This document shows, piece after piece, positions 1 through 9,867 of a DNA stretch of 64,000 bases (position 1 is its first letter; each line of letters opens with the position of its first letter). A program made the translations under genes and the position numbers. The notes beneath the pieces were generated by a model. The model was given only the letters and a program-made list of their open reading frames with translations, had not been told where the DNA came from and did no database searches. The stretch is taken from assembly GCF_900496995.4 (NCBI RefSeq), contig NC_044019.1, positions 3,162,001-3,226,000 of the forward strand. The letters are read 5' to 3'. Source of the stretch: Aquila chrysaetos chrysaetos (lineage: Eukaryota > Chordata > Aves > Accipitriformes > Accipitridae).

Positions 1-400
1 GTATGAAAATAGGGGGGTGGGTTCCAGGATGTGGGTATTACTGGGGGGAAGACCCAGACCTGGTGGCATCCCCCCGGTCCCCCAGCTCTCGTCAGCCCTA
101 ACGAAGCCCCCTGCCCCTGGGATGTGTGTGCGGGGGTCCCGCACAGGTACAGCACTGCGGCGGGGGGGAGGTGGGAACCGGGAGCCCATAAAAGCCAAAG
201 AATGGGGACACCGCGAGACCCTGAAAGCCAGGGACTGGGGGAACTGGGGGAACTGGGGGGGTACTGGGAGGACCCTGAAGCATGGAGGTGGGGTGAACTG
301 GGAGCAATGGGCCACTGGAGGGATACTGGGGGACACTGGGGCACTGGGGGGGCGTTGGTCGGGGGAGCACTGGGAGGACACTGGGAGTACTGGGGGAGCC
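1..400. repeat. G-rich degenerate short repeat upstream of NDUFS5
   Basis: The stretch is dominated by imperfect repeats of ACTGGGG/CTGGGGG words, densest at about 230-400. It holds no convincing gene; open frames across it follow from the stop-poor repeat. It borders the NDUFS5 CpG-rich promoter. Confidence 0.5.
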
Positions 401-697
401 TCGGCGGCTGCCGCAGCGGCCGGCAGGGGGCGCTGGGGCGCGGCGGGCGGCCTCCTCTTCCGGCCCGCCAGGGGGCGCTGCAGCGGGGAAGGCCGCTCGT
501 GCCGCTCGTCTCGCTGGCTCGGCCGAAGCCGCCAAGCCGTAAAGCGCGACGTGGTTGTCGCGGCTGCGCTTACGGTTGACGGCGGGCGGCGTCGTGAAAG
601 GCCCGTGAAGGACGACGGTGGCGGCGGTTGCGGGTCCGTGAGGGTCGGCCGGTGTTCGCATCGCGACAGCGTCCTTTGTCGCGACAAGGGCGGAGCC
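400..697 (+). promoter_or_regulatory. NDUFS5: NDUFS5 CpG-island promoter and 5' UTR
   Basis: This CpG-rich segment runs directly into the NDUFS5 start codon. No TATA box is visible, as is usual for housekeeping mitochondrial genes. The transcription start cannot be fixed from sequence alone. TCGCGAC occurs twice just before the coding start (about 660-685). Confidence 0.6.
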
Positions 698-913
698 ATG
701 CCGTTCTGGGACCTGCAGCGGCAGCTGGGTATCGATGTAGACCGGTGGCTGTTGCGGCAGAGCATGCCGCAGCCCTACGGCAAGGCCGGGGCCTGTCACG
801 CCTTCGAGCGGGAGTGGGTGGAATGCGGACACGGCCTGGGCCAGACCCGCGCCCGCCGCGAGTGTCAGCTCGAGTACGAGGACTTCATGGAGTGCATGCA
901 CCGCACCAAGCTG
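698..913 (+). CDS. NDUFS5: NDUFS5 coding exon 1 (residues 1-72)
   Basis: NADH:ubiquinone oxidoreductase subunit S5 (15 kDa) is an accessory subunit of mitochondrial complex I on the intermembrane-space side. The protein starts MPFWDLQRQLG and carries the family's twin CX9C motif: C33/C43 and C56/C66, which form disulfides on MIA40-dependent import. The start codon lies in GGAGCCATGC. The exon ends AAGCTG|GTGAGC in phase 0 and joins 1661. With exon 2 the protein is 106 aa, the same length I recall for mammalian NDUFS5. The neighbour on the same strand is MACF1, the conserved vertebrate gene order. Nothing suggests a pseudogene: frame, splice sites and cysteines are intact. Confidence 0.97.
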
Positions 914-1660
914 GTGAGCGTCGCCGGGCCGGGGTTGGGGAGCAGGAGGCTCTGGAGGGTCCAGGCCAAGCTGGGGGGGGGGAGCACTGGGGCACCAGGG
1001 CCGGGCTGGGAACGCTTGAGGTGCTGGGTCAGGCTGGGGAGAGGGTGGTGAGCGTGCAGGCTAAGCTCTTGAGGAGGTTTGGGGGTTCTGGCGCAGGCTG
1101 GGGAGGGGGATTGGGGTGGGGAGCGCTGCCCAGGGGTGTTCCTGCTCATCGGACACCCTGCCTTGGTGGTGCCTGGAGCCATCGGGCACTACCTCCCGGC
1201 TGGCAGCGGGCAGGCAGCGTGCCTTAGCCAGTGCGAGCAGGGGGTCTGGCCCTGCAGCAGCCCCTTTCCCAAGGGATGGTGTGGGCTGTGGTAGCAGCAG
1301 GGCTCTGTCCTCACAGTCCCTTCCTCCCTGCCTGCGTGGCTCTCCTCTTCTCCAGCAGCAGCTACAATCAGTCCTCAGCTGCAGTAGCAATGGGAGAAGA
1401 TACTGCTGGGTCAGCTGTGGGTTGAAAACCCAATTATCATTAGTAATAGAATGTGTTGCAACAGCCTGAAAGCCCAAAAGTCTTTGGCAGGAGGCTCAAA
1501 CCCGTGTGAGGAGCCCCAAGGGCAGGGTTAGTGTGGGTTCCACGTGCACGCGGCTTCTGGGAGCCTGCCGGGACCTGTGCTAGGGACCGCACAAGTGCTT
1601 CCCTGACTGCTGCGACCCTGTTGCGTGTCTGCCCCGACCCTCTCGTGTGCGCTTTGCCAG

Positions 1661-1765
1661 GCTGTGCGGCTGAGAACCATCCTCGAGCAGAGGAACAAGA
1701 TGATCAAGGAAGGGAAGTACACGATGCCCGACTACCACAAGGGCAAAGAGGAGCCGCGGCCTTGA
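1661..1765 (+). CDS. NDUFS5: NDUFS5 coding exon 2 (residues 73-106, stop)
   Basis: The acceptor is TTTGCCAG|GCTGTG and the frame is phase 0 from the previous exon. It encodes a basic tail with the signatures IKEGKYTMPDYHKGKEEPRP followed by TGA at 1763-1765. The EGKYT...HxGKxEPRP ending is characteristic of NDUFS5 C-termini. The 747-bp intron between the two coding exons holds nothing else I can support. Confidence 0.96.
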   Translation, partial: AVRLRTILEQRNKMIKEGKYTMPDYHKGKEEPRP

Positions 1766-1934
1766 TTCGTGGGGGATGGGGCCGTCGGTCACCTGTAGAG
1801 CCGTTGACGTGGAACTCCTCTGGGAAGAAAACCTGCGGCACAACTGGGTCACGCTGTAGTGGTGGGGTGGGGTCTGCGTGGGGGCCCTGCCCCTGCTGAA
1901 GGGGAATGACACCACATTGGGCATCGCTTGGACT

Positions 1935-1994
1935 AGTAAATGTCTCCTTCGGAACAGCGTTTGGCTCTGTCTTGTCTTTTTTTCCTTGAGTAAA
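1935..1994 (+). terminator. NDUFS5: NDUFS5 poly(A) signals (AGTAAA variants)
   Basis: AGTAAA, a common variant of AATAAA, occurs at 1935-1940 and again at 1989-1994. Between them is a GU/U-rich downstream element (TTTGGCTCTGTCTTGTC then a T run at about 1960-1985). The expected cleavage site is about 1955-1960, giving a 3' UTR of roughly 190 nt. Confidence 0.6.
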
Positions 1995-2815
1995 GCACGG
2001 CTTGAGGGTGTTTCTCTGTAGCAGTGCTGCCAGGGGAGCTTTTGAGACACCCTAAAACAGCTCAGTGGTGCTGGGGACATGGCCCTGAGGAGGTCAAATG
2101 CTCCTGGAGCCAGAGGGAGCTGGTGCCACGGGCTGTCGTGAGTTCTCCCTTTGTGCTTGCAGCCCATTCCTCCTCCTGACCTGTGGGCAGGCCTCCCAGG
2201 CAGCAATTGCTGCTGGAAATGAGAGGAATAACCTGAAAGAGTTAAAAAAACCCAAAACCAAACCTGTCCAAGCTTGTCCTGCAAAATTTCATCTTAATTT
2301 ACAGCCAGCATATGGGACTGGTGCATGTTGGGCTGTTCCCAGTTGCTCTCCAGCTGGTGGTAGCGGTGTATGAGGTGAAAACCTGGTTAAAACAACTTGT
2401 TTCCGCCTGGATTCAGAGCGGTAGTGGATGGATTCGGTTTCTCTCCTGCTCTTTCAGCGTGTTGGAGGCAGATCTCCTCGCTGGGGGCTTTGCTTCAAAA
2501 TCCCATGTGTCAGCGGGATCCATTGAGCGCCGTGGCGGGTGCTGGGCCCTGCTGACGGCAGCTGGCGGGCAGCTCTGGCACGGCCGGGGCGGTTTGTCCC
2601 TCCGTGCTGTGTCCTGGCAGCGGGACCTGCCTGCGCAGCTGGTGTTCCTCCCTTCCCAAGGCGGGTATTTCCCCCTGTTCCCTCCAAATCCAGCACGGTT
2701 TTGTAACGGCATTAAATCAGGTGAGTACCTGGAAGTAGAGAGGGGACAGATATGTGCTTTAATCCACGTTTTTAATACTGGTGATTGTGGGTTTAATGCT
2801 TAATCTTTGGTGCAG

Positions 2816-2874
2816 GTGGAGTCTACAAGTTTCCTGATCCTCGCAAATCCCCATACTGGGATGATAAACGCTGA
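2816..2874 (+). other. Orphan terminal-exon-like segment
   Basis: A clean acceptor (TTTGGTGCAG|GT) is followed by a short frame reading GVYKFPDPRKSPYWDDKR then TGA. 95 bp upstream is a strong donor (AAATCAG|GTGAGT, exon end 2720) in matching phase 1. A second frame over the same exon is also open. I do not recognise the peptide. It could be a terminal exon of an unannotated transcript, an alternative NDUFS5 3' exon, or chance. Confidence 0.25.
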
Positions 2875-4799
2875 CCCGAGCGTGGTGTAACCTCCGGCAG
2901 GCAGAGACGGCCGGTGCGTCTCACCGAGCTGCGCCGAGGGGCTGCGCGGGGTTGTCACTCCTGCTCGCAGATGCAGATCTCTAACTCCTGCCCTGCCGAT
3001 GCCTTTGTCTGTGGATCATCAGGGCTTTGGATGCCCACCTCTGCATTTGTCTCCAGCTGAGAAGAGATGTCCTCTCTCGAGGGCTGAAGGTGGCCATGGC
3101 AGACCGCCTCTTCAAACACCTTGTGAATGAGTAACCGGGTGGGGGAGAACGGCTGGTTTGATGAGCGGTCTGTGTTTAGATAGTGCGTGCTGAAATTTGA
3201 GGGTTTGAAGTTGAAGTATCGCCTGACGTGGACTATGACGGGAGCAAAAAACCCAAACTCTCGTGGCTGGGACCCAAAGAGAGGGAGCCGCTGCCGCTTT
3301 GAGCTTCCGAGGGCCCACGCCCCGTGGTGGGTGCACAGATCCTTCCTGGGGATGAGAAGAGGCTTGCAGAGCCCTGACTCCACACAGACCCTGGAAATGC
3401 TGCACCCTCAGAGACGGGGGATCACAGCTGGGTACTGTGTTTTTGGGGCTCTCTGCCCTCTCCCTGTGCCATCCCGGGGTGCCAGGGGCAGGGACCCGAA
3501 CCACGAGAGTTTCATTATTTACACATGGTTGAACCAAAGTGCACTGACAGAAACACTTCCCCGGGTTTCGGCCCAGTTCCACGCGGGCTGTGGCAGCAAC
3601 GGTCCCACAAGTGCTGTCCCCGCTGGGGTTTGGCCTTTTTGGGATTTCTGCTGCTCCTTGTTGAGCTCCTCTCCCACAGCTCCCTCCGAACTGGGCTTCC
3701 TGAGCGCTGCTGGGAGGTTTCTCCCTTCCCTCAGGCCCAAATGGGTTCCCTGCGCTCAGGCTGAATCACGGCTGCAGTCATCCCGGCATGTGGGATAGAG
3801 CCACGGTTCTCCCTGGCAGGGGCAGGTGCTGGGAGATGGCAGCATCAGGGAGCCCCAAAATTTGGGTCTGGATCTGATGAGGCCCCGGGCTGCTGGAGAT
3901 GGGGGGGCTGCTCTCCTTGCATGTAATGGGCTGATAATCCTCAGGGATTTTGTTTGGCTTTTTAAAATATGAAAACTGTTTGGTGGTGATTAGTTTCAGG
4001 AGAGGAAAACTTACGTAACGATGCCGACGCTCAGGTGGATTACAGCGTTTCAGCTGTAAAAGCAGGCGAGGGGGAGCTCCCCAGGCAGCAGTGGAGGGAA
4101 ACGCCAGAAAGATGCGAGAGCAGTGTGAAAAAATGGGCAGAAATGTGAATGGTTTCAGGTGAAAACGCCCTGGGAGGCTCCCGGCATGAGGGCTGTGGGC
4201 TCTGCGGGGTGGGGGGCTGCCAGAGCTGCCAGCCACCAGCCGTCAGAACTAATAAACGATGAACGGAGAGGGAAAACTGCGGCTGGGGATAGAAATCGAA
4301 CGGTGCCACATGAGCCATTGGCCGCGGAGTATTTATCTGCGGCAGAGAGCTGTCCGGGGAGGCTTTGGGGAGAAGGAGAGGGGCTGGGGCTGCGCAGGTG
4401 GGGGACGCGGGGACCAACGTCGCACCTCCAGAAAGCACCGAGCGGGGTTGAGCTGTGCCAGGGTGGCAATTGCTCGTTATAGATGACTATTAATTACCCT
4501 CCCCTTTCCTGAAGAGGCGTTATGCACCACGGAGGCGGCTTTGGAGAGGCAGCAGGTTCCCAGGGCCGGCAGTCGGCCCCACAAACGACTCTTCTGGTGG
4601 CAACTCGACTGCGACAGTCGTTAACTCGGCGGCGTTGCAAACCCCTCACGAGCAGGCTGCGAAGGCTGGCAGCACCCAGAGCCGAGCAGCAGCATGAGCT
4701 GGCGCGCTCCTGGGAATTGCTGGTTTGCAAAAAAAAAAAAAAAAAAGGCTGTGAAAGGAAAGGGTTGCTTTTCCAGGGAGAGGGGGGAAAAAAAAAAAG

Positions 4800-5110
4800 G
4801 GCTCAGCAAAAAGCCCAGCAACTTGCTTGTGTCAAGAGTGACTCATCTCATCAAGCTGTCCAGATGTCGGAGGAAATATTGAAATGTATCTAAACGCTCC
4901 TGCCTCCCGAGAGCCTCTTTAGATCCATCCAAAATCTAATTGTTCTGGCGATAGATGTTAACACAGCCAAGGGCAAGTGGTGAATAGCAGGGACTGGGAG
5001 GAGCGGATCTGTTTGTCATAGTTAAAAGCTCTGTTAGAAATTTTGGCCAATAAAGCAAATAACCAAAGGCCTGATGAAAACAATCGAATTCATGGAGAGA
5101 TTAAAAAAAC
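4800..5110. promoter_or_regulatory. Candidate enhancer with AP-1 site
   Basis: An AT-richer island in GC-rich surroundings contains consensus TGACTCA at 4839-4845, an E-box CAGATG, GTTAAC and CCAAT-type words within about 250 bp. This is a composition and motif argument only. Confidence 0.3.
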
Positions 5111-7199
5111 CACCTCCCAGCTCTGGCGGGAGGAGACCGTGGCTGAGGGTCTGGCTAAGCGGCAGCGATCGAAAATGGGTCCGATCATCCCGACCGAGTT
5201 CCTCCAGGCAAAAGGGATTTGGAGCATCCTCAGCTTCTGAATGCAGCTCACCACGCAGCCCTGCACAAGATTCACTTCCAGTGTGTAGTAGATCCAAATT
5301 TATATTTCACTGTTTGCTTTTTTGTCATTTTTTTGGCACGGGGCGAAGCCACATCCCGGCTGGGTGGGAGGCACCGAGGCTGGGATGGGGTGGGATGTCT
5401 CCACGGGGCACAAGCCAGCGAGAGCAGCGCTCGCATCACTCACCGGCTGCTTTCCCAGTGGTTTCCCTCCCCTCAGCTCCCCCATTCCCATTTTCCTATA
5501 ACCCTCAGCCGCCTGGGAGCGGGAGCTGGGGTCCAGGGAGCGGGTGAGCCCCCACCTCCTGCAGCTCCCGCAGCCCCGGATGTGCCAGGAGCCTCCAGCA
5601 GCATCTGCAGCTCCTCTCTGCCTCGGAGAGGGGGAATAAACAGCTCTCGGGAGATGAATAATTTATCAAAAGTCAAGGGAAAAGGCAGGTTTTCATCTGC
5701 GGGCTTGGGCGAAGGTTTTAATGAGGGAGAGGGGACAGATCCCGGGGCAGAGCCACGTGCTGACTGATTTGCACCGGCGCAGCCGCGACTTGGGAGATGT
5801 CTCCCTGCACCCCCGCGGATGCCGAGCGGGACCCCAAGGTCTCGGCACACTCCTCGGGTGGGCGTCCGCAGGGCCCCGGCAGGGAGGGGGGGTCCCCATG
5901 GTCCTGCTGTACAGCGCAGGAATGGGGAGATGAAATGATTTAGAGAGGACCCCTCCGCCTCCCCAATTCCTCCTGAAATAACGATTCCCCGTCCCCGTGT
6001 AGGCAAAACAACGCACGATCTTAACCCAGATTCGTAGCAGAAATAATCCAGCGCCGCCGGGCGCTGTGAGGGATTTCTGGAAAGGCGTTTCGGGTGTGAA
6101 ATCCGCACAGGCTGGAACAGGCACCATCTCCCGACCGCCCTCGTTCCTCTGGGGTTCAACACGGCTCGAATCGGCCGGGTTTGCTCTTGAGGGCACCGCG
6201 ACGGAGGAGGCCAGAGCCCGGTCGGCGGCACCGAGCACGGGGTGACGAAGGGACACGTCACCTTGCAGCCAGCGCCGGAGCGTTCAGCTCCCCACAGCCG
6301 GCTGCGCGCTGAACCGTGTGTTTCGTGCCCCGAGGGCGAGCGGTGCCCGGCTGCAATGGTTGGGAGCAAGGGTAGTCGGGGGCATGGTGCCCATCGCCCC
6401 GGTGTGTGCCGGAGGCCGGGGGGGGCCACAGGCAGGCTCGCGGGGCCGTCAACCGGGGGGGCCTCCACTCAGCGCAAACATGTGGCTGAGCCGCCCAACC
6501 TGTCCGGGAGCTTTGGGAACGGCACGAGCCGCGTCTGGCTCTTCGGGCACTTTCCTCCTCCCAATGTGTCTGAGGCCACTGGCTCCGGCGGGACGAGCCC
6601 TCCCTGCTCCCCGGCTCTCGCAGATTTTGGGGTCCCTTGTGGTGCCGGGACCCACAGCCCCCACTCGAGCACAGTGGCTGCATTTATCCATCGGTGTCTG
6701 GTACGGACCCAACCACCCGCTCAAGGGGTGCGAGACCCGCACAGGGGGAAGGAAGAGAAAGCGGTGCTGGGGTGGTGAAGCTGGTGCTGGTCCATGAGGA
6801 CACCATTTTCCAGTATACCCTTTACTCTGCCCGCAGTGCCTCAGCACCAGTCCAACCCGGCTGCAATGTCGTCGGGGGTCCCGGGGAGCTTGTGCCCTCG
6901 TTACCAGCCGGTGCTCGTGTCTGCGAGGCCTCGGCCGCCGCATCTGTGGGCTCGATACGTCCCACCGGTGCCTCCGCACCCGGGCGGGTTTCGGCCGAGT
7001 GCTTCCTCCCGCGCTGTTCTCCCCATCCCTGGATCCGACCAGGCAGGGCTGCAGGGCAACACGTGCCCTTTTACAGCCACGTCCCAAATGTCCAAGAGCA
7101 GAGCGTCACCACACCCCGTGCCGTGTCCTCCACTGTGTCCCACCCCCTCGCTGGAGGTATTTGGGGAAACAGCCGCCGGGAAGCAGAAGGACGCGTTGG

Positions 7200-8800
7200 G
7201 ATGAGATCTGAAAACCGGTGGGGGCGAGATGCCCGCGGGGCAGCCGGCCGCGCCGAGACCCCGGGGGAACCGGGGCGACGGGCTTGGCCCGGCCGCGTAC
7301 GCCGAAGCCGTGGGAGCGACCGTCCTGGCCCGGGGCCGTGGCGCGACGTCGCTGCTCGCCGGATCGCGCCTTCGGTGCGAGGCAGCTGGATCTGCCGTCA
7401 GCCGGAGCGGTTTATCCTGCTTCATTCCTGCCAAGCGGCTGGGGCTGTCCTGCAGCTCAGCCACCCCTTCGGGCTGCTGCTGGTGTTCCTGCCTCCGCCA
7501 CGGCTGTTGCCGGTACTGACTCGGCTGGAGCTGGGATGCCTCGCTGCCCCGCAGGTGAGGCTCTGGGCAGCACACGGTTTTCCCAGCGCAACTCTCCGGC
7601 CCTTTCCACGCCTGGCCCTGCTCACGTCCCCGGCTCGCGTATGTCCCCCCGTGCTCCCGCCACGGCTGCTGGCCCCAATCGATGGGTGCTCTAATTACCC
7701 TGAGCCTGGGGGGGGGGGGGGGGGAATCCGGAGGATGGGGTGGAAGGGGGGTGCTGAGAGGGGAAGGGGGTGCCCTGGGGGGGGGGCTTTGCGGAGTGTG
7801 GGGAGCTGCTGGGTGGTTTGGGGTGACCCCCTGTGCAATGGGGGTGCAGGGTGGGTTAGGGGAAGGCGACAGGCGTCGGGGTGCCCCGGGGAGCGCGGGC
7901 AGGTTGGGGGGTGCAGGGTGGGGTGGGGGGAAGCCCCGGGGGGGGGCGGTTTGGGGGTGCCCGGGGCGGAGGGTGCCGGGTTGACCCGGCGCAGGGGCGG
8001 GCACCGGGGCCGGTCCCCGGAGCTGTGCGGGGCGGGAGGCGGCCGGGACCCCCCCCCCCCGCCTCCGCCGCTCCGCCGCTCCGTGCCGCCCCGGTGGGCA
8101 GGGCCGGGCCGGGCCGGGGGAGGCGCCGCGGCGGCGGGAGCGCACGGCGGGGCCGGGAACGGCCGTACCGGGAGCGGCCGTACCGGGAGCGCACGGCGGG
8201 GCCGGGAACGGGACCGGGAGCGGGAGCGGGAACGTCGCGTCCTGCCCACGCCGAGCACCCCGGGACCGGGACCGGAGAACCACCGGAGGGGGGGGGGTGA
8301 GCGGGGCCGGGGCTGCGGGCAGGGGGAGGGGGTGTGTACCGGGCAAAGACCGGGGAAAGGGCGGCGGATGGAGCGGGGAAGGGCAGGAGATGGGGATGGA
8401 GAGGGAAAGGGCGGCGGATGGCGATGGGGATGGAGCGGGAAAAGGCGGGGGGGGGGGGGGGCGGCCGCCGCCGGGGCTGGGCTGGGGCTGCGGGCACCGG
8501 AGGATACCGACCGGGGCGGGGAAGGACCCGGGGGGGGGGGCCCCGGTCCGGCCCCGTGTGCCCCCGCAAAGCCGTTCCCGCACCCCGCTGCCTCCCGCAC
8601 CTGCTGCACCCCCCGCCCGCACCGCCGAGCCGGGCTCCGGCCCCCGCAGCCCCCGGTCCTGCCTCTTCCCGGGCACCCAGGGCCCCCCCCCCGGCACCCA
8701 CCCGCAGCCCCCCCAAGCCCCACACCCGCGGGTCCCCCCAAAAAACCAGGGCGAGGGCTGAGCCCCTCGGTACAGGCGTCGGGGCTGCGGAGCGGGGGGG
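7200..8800 (+). promoter_or_regulatory. MACF1: CpG island, probable upstream MACF1 promoter
   Basis: The segment is extremely GC- and CpG-rich, with G/C runs (17 G at 7708-7724) and GC-box-like words. The first MACF1 coding exon begins with a splice acceptor (9597), so a noncoding first exon should lie upstream. Candidate donors in the island are GCAG|GTGAGG at 7554/7555 and GGG|GTGAGC at 8296/8297. The choice between them is not resolved. Long open frames on both strands here result from GC bias and are not genes. Confidence 0.5.
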
Positions 8801-8860
8801 AGATGTGATTTTGGGCCTCGATTCATTTTTTGCAGCTTTTCAATGGGGGGGGGGGGGGGG

Positions 8861-9180
8861 TGAATGACTCATGGAATCCTTTCTCCCTTTCTTTCGATGT
8901 TTTTTTGGGTCTCTTTGTTCCTGTTTTGCTGATTAAATGATGATAATAAGGAAAGGCTCCGCGCGATGGAGGCGGCTCCTCTGCCGCGGCACATCGGTTG
9001 TAGGAGTCTCAGTCATTTCATGTGCATTTTTCCTGGTCGAGCTAGAGGACACAATGAGAATTATTTTAAATATGTCTCATGCAAGGTGCTTATTTGCCCA
9101 GCGTGTGTGCGCGGCACAGCTCGCTCCCTGTGTGCTACAGAAAGCCCTACCATTTTCCCCTGCCACGATTAATAGGATTT
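8861..9180. promoter_or_regulatory. Candidate enhancer between CpG island and first coding exon
   Basis: This 300-bp AT-richer stretch contains a consensus AP-1 site TGACTCA at 8865-8871 and TAAAT/ATTA-rich words. It directly follows a run of 16 G (8845-8860). It has no coding potential that I trust. Confidence 0.3.
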
Positions 9181-9596
9181 TTAAAGCTGTTGCCACTCTA
9201 AGAGGGGAAAAACTGGTGGTACAAAGGGCAGCGCCGATCTGATGGCTTCTTCTTGTACCGAGCACAAAGAAATCAAACCCAAAAGGTTGGACTTCGCTTT
9301 GTGGGAGTGAGCTGGTGCCAGGGATGCCTGCGTGAGCTTTGCTGGCAGAGGGGCGGCTGTGCCACCGTCCCCGTCCCCGGGAGTCCCAGCCATCAGACCA
9401 ACAAGGGGGAAACTGAGGCAGCGTTTAGGCGCTCCAGGAGGGCTGATTCACCTGCCCAAGAGGGTGCTCGGGCACAGGCGCGAGGGCAGAGACGTCCGTG
9501 GCAGGACAGTCCCTTCTCCATCACCCCCAGCACCCGTGACAGGGAGGGTTCCGCGGCCGGTGGCCCAGCGTCACGCGCTGTTTGCTCCTTCTGCAG

Positions 9597-9867
9597 GCTG
9601 CTGCCCGCGGGGACGTCCTGCCCGCCCTCCTGCCCGTGCCGTGGGCCATGTCGTCCTCCGACGAGGAGACCCTCAGTGAGCGGTCATGCCGGAGCGAGCG
9701 GTCGTGCCGAAGCGAGCGCTCCTACCGCAGCGAGCGCTCGGGCAGCCTCTCCCCCTGTCCCCCCGGGGACACCTTGCCCTGGAATTTACCCCTCCACGAG
9801 CAGAGGAAGCGAAAGAGCCAGGACTCGGTGCTGGACCCGGCCGAGAGGGCTGTCGTCAGGGTCGCAG
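9597..9867 (+). CDS. MACF1: MACF1 alternative exon, SER-repeat N-terminus (coding from 9648)
   Basis: The exon has an acceptor CTTCTGCAG|GC and donor GTCGCAG|GTAAGG. The coding part, ATG 9648 to 9867, is 73 codons plus one base (phase 1) and joins 45661 to complete the Asp codon of DERDRV. The peptide starts MSSSDEETLSERS, has four SER(S) repeats at about residues 10-31, then PGDTLPWNLP (39-48), a basic KRK patch and LDPAERAVVR before the ABD. This matches the well-known mammalian MACF1 N-terminus. The PGDTLPWNL...DPAERAV block is shared with plectin 1c and a dystonin isoform (from memory). The sequence before 9648 is 5' UTR spliced from an upstream exon. The SER repeat is Ser-rich and likely phosphorylated (inference). 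Confidence 0.95.

Larger units (their letters stand above)
2000..7199. other. NDUFS5-MACF1 intergenic region
   Basis: No gene is supported here. Contents worth noting are an exon-like segment at 2816-2874, an AT-richer candidate regulatory element around 4800-5100 with an AP-1 site, and homopolymer runs (A at about 4729-4746 and 4788-4798). The rest is GC-rich unique sequence. Confidence 0.6.

Noticed and set aside
6637..8826. 723-codon + strand and 641-codon - strand ORFs
   Set aside because: These are Gly/Arg/Pro-rich frames open on both strands through a CpG island with G/C homopolymers. Composition bias explains them; there are no domains and no splice logic.
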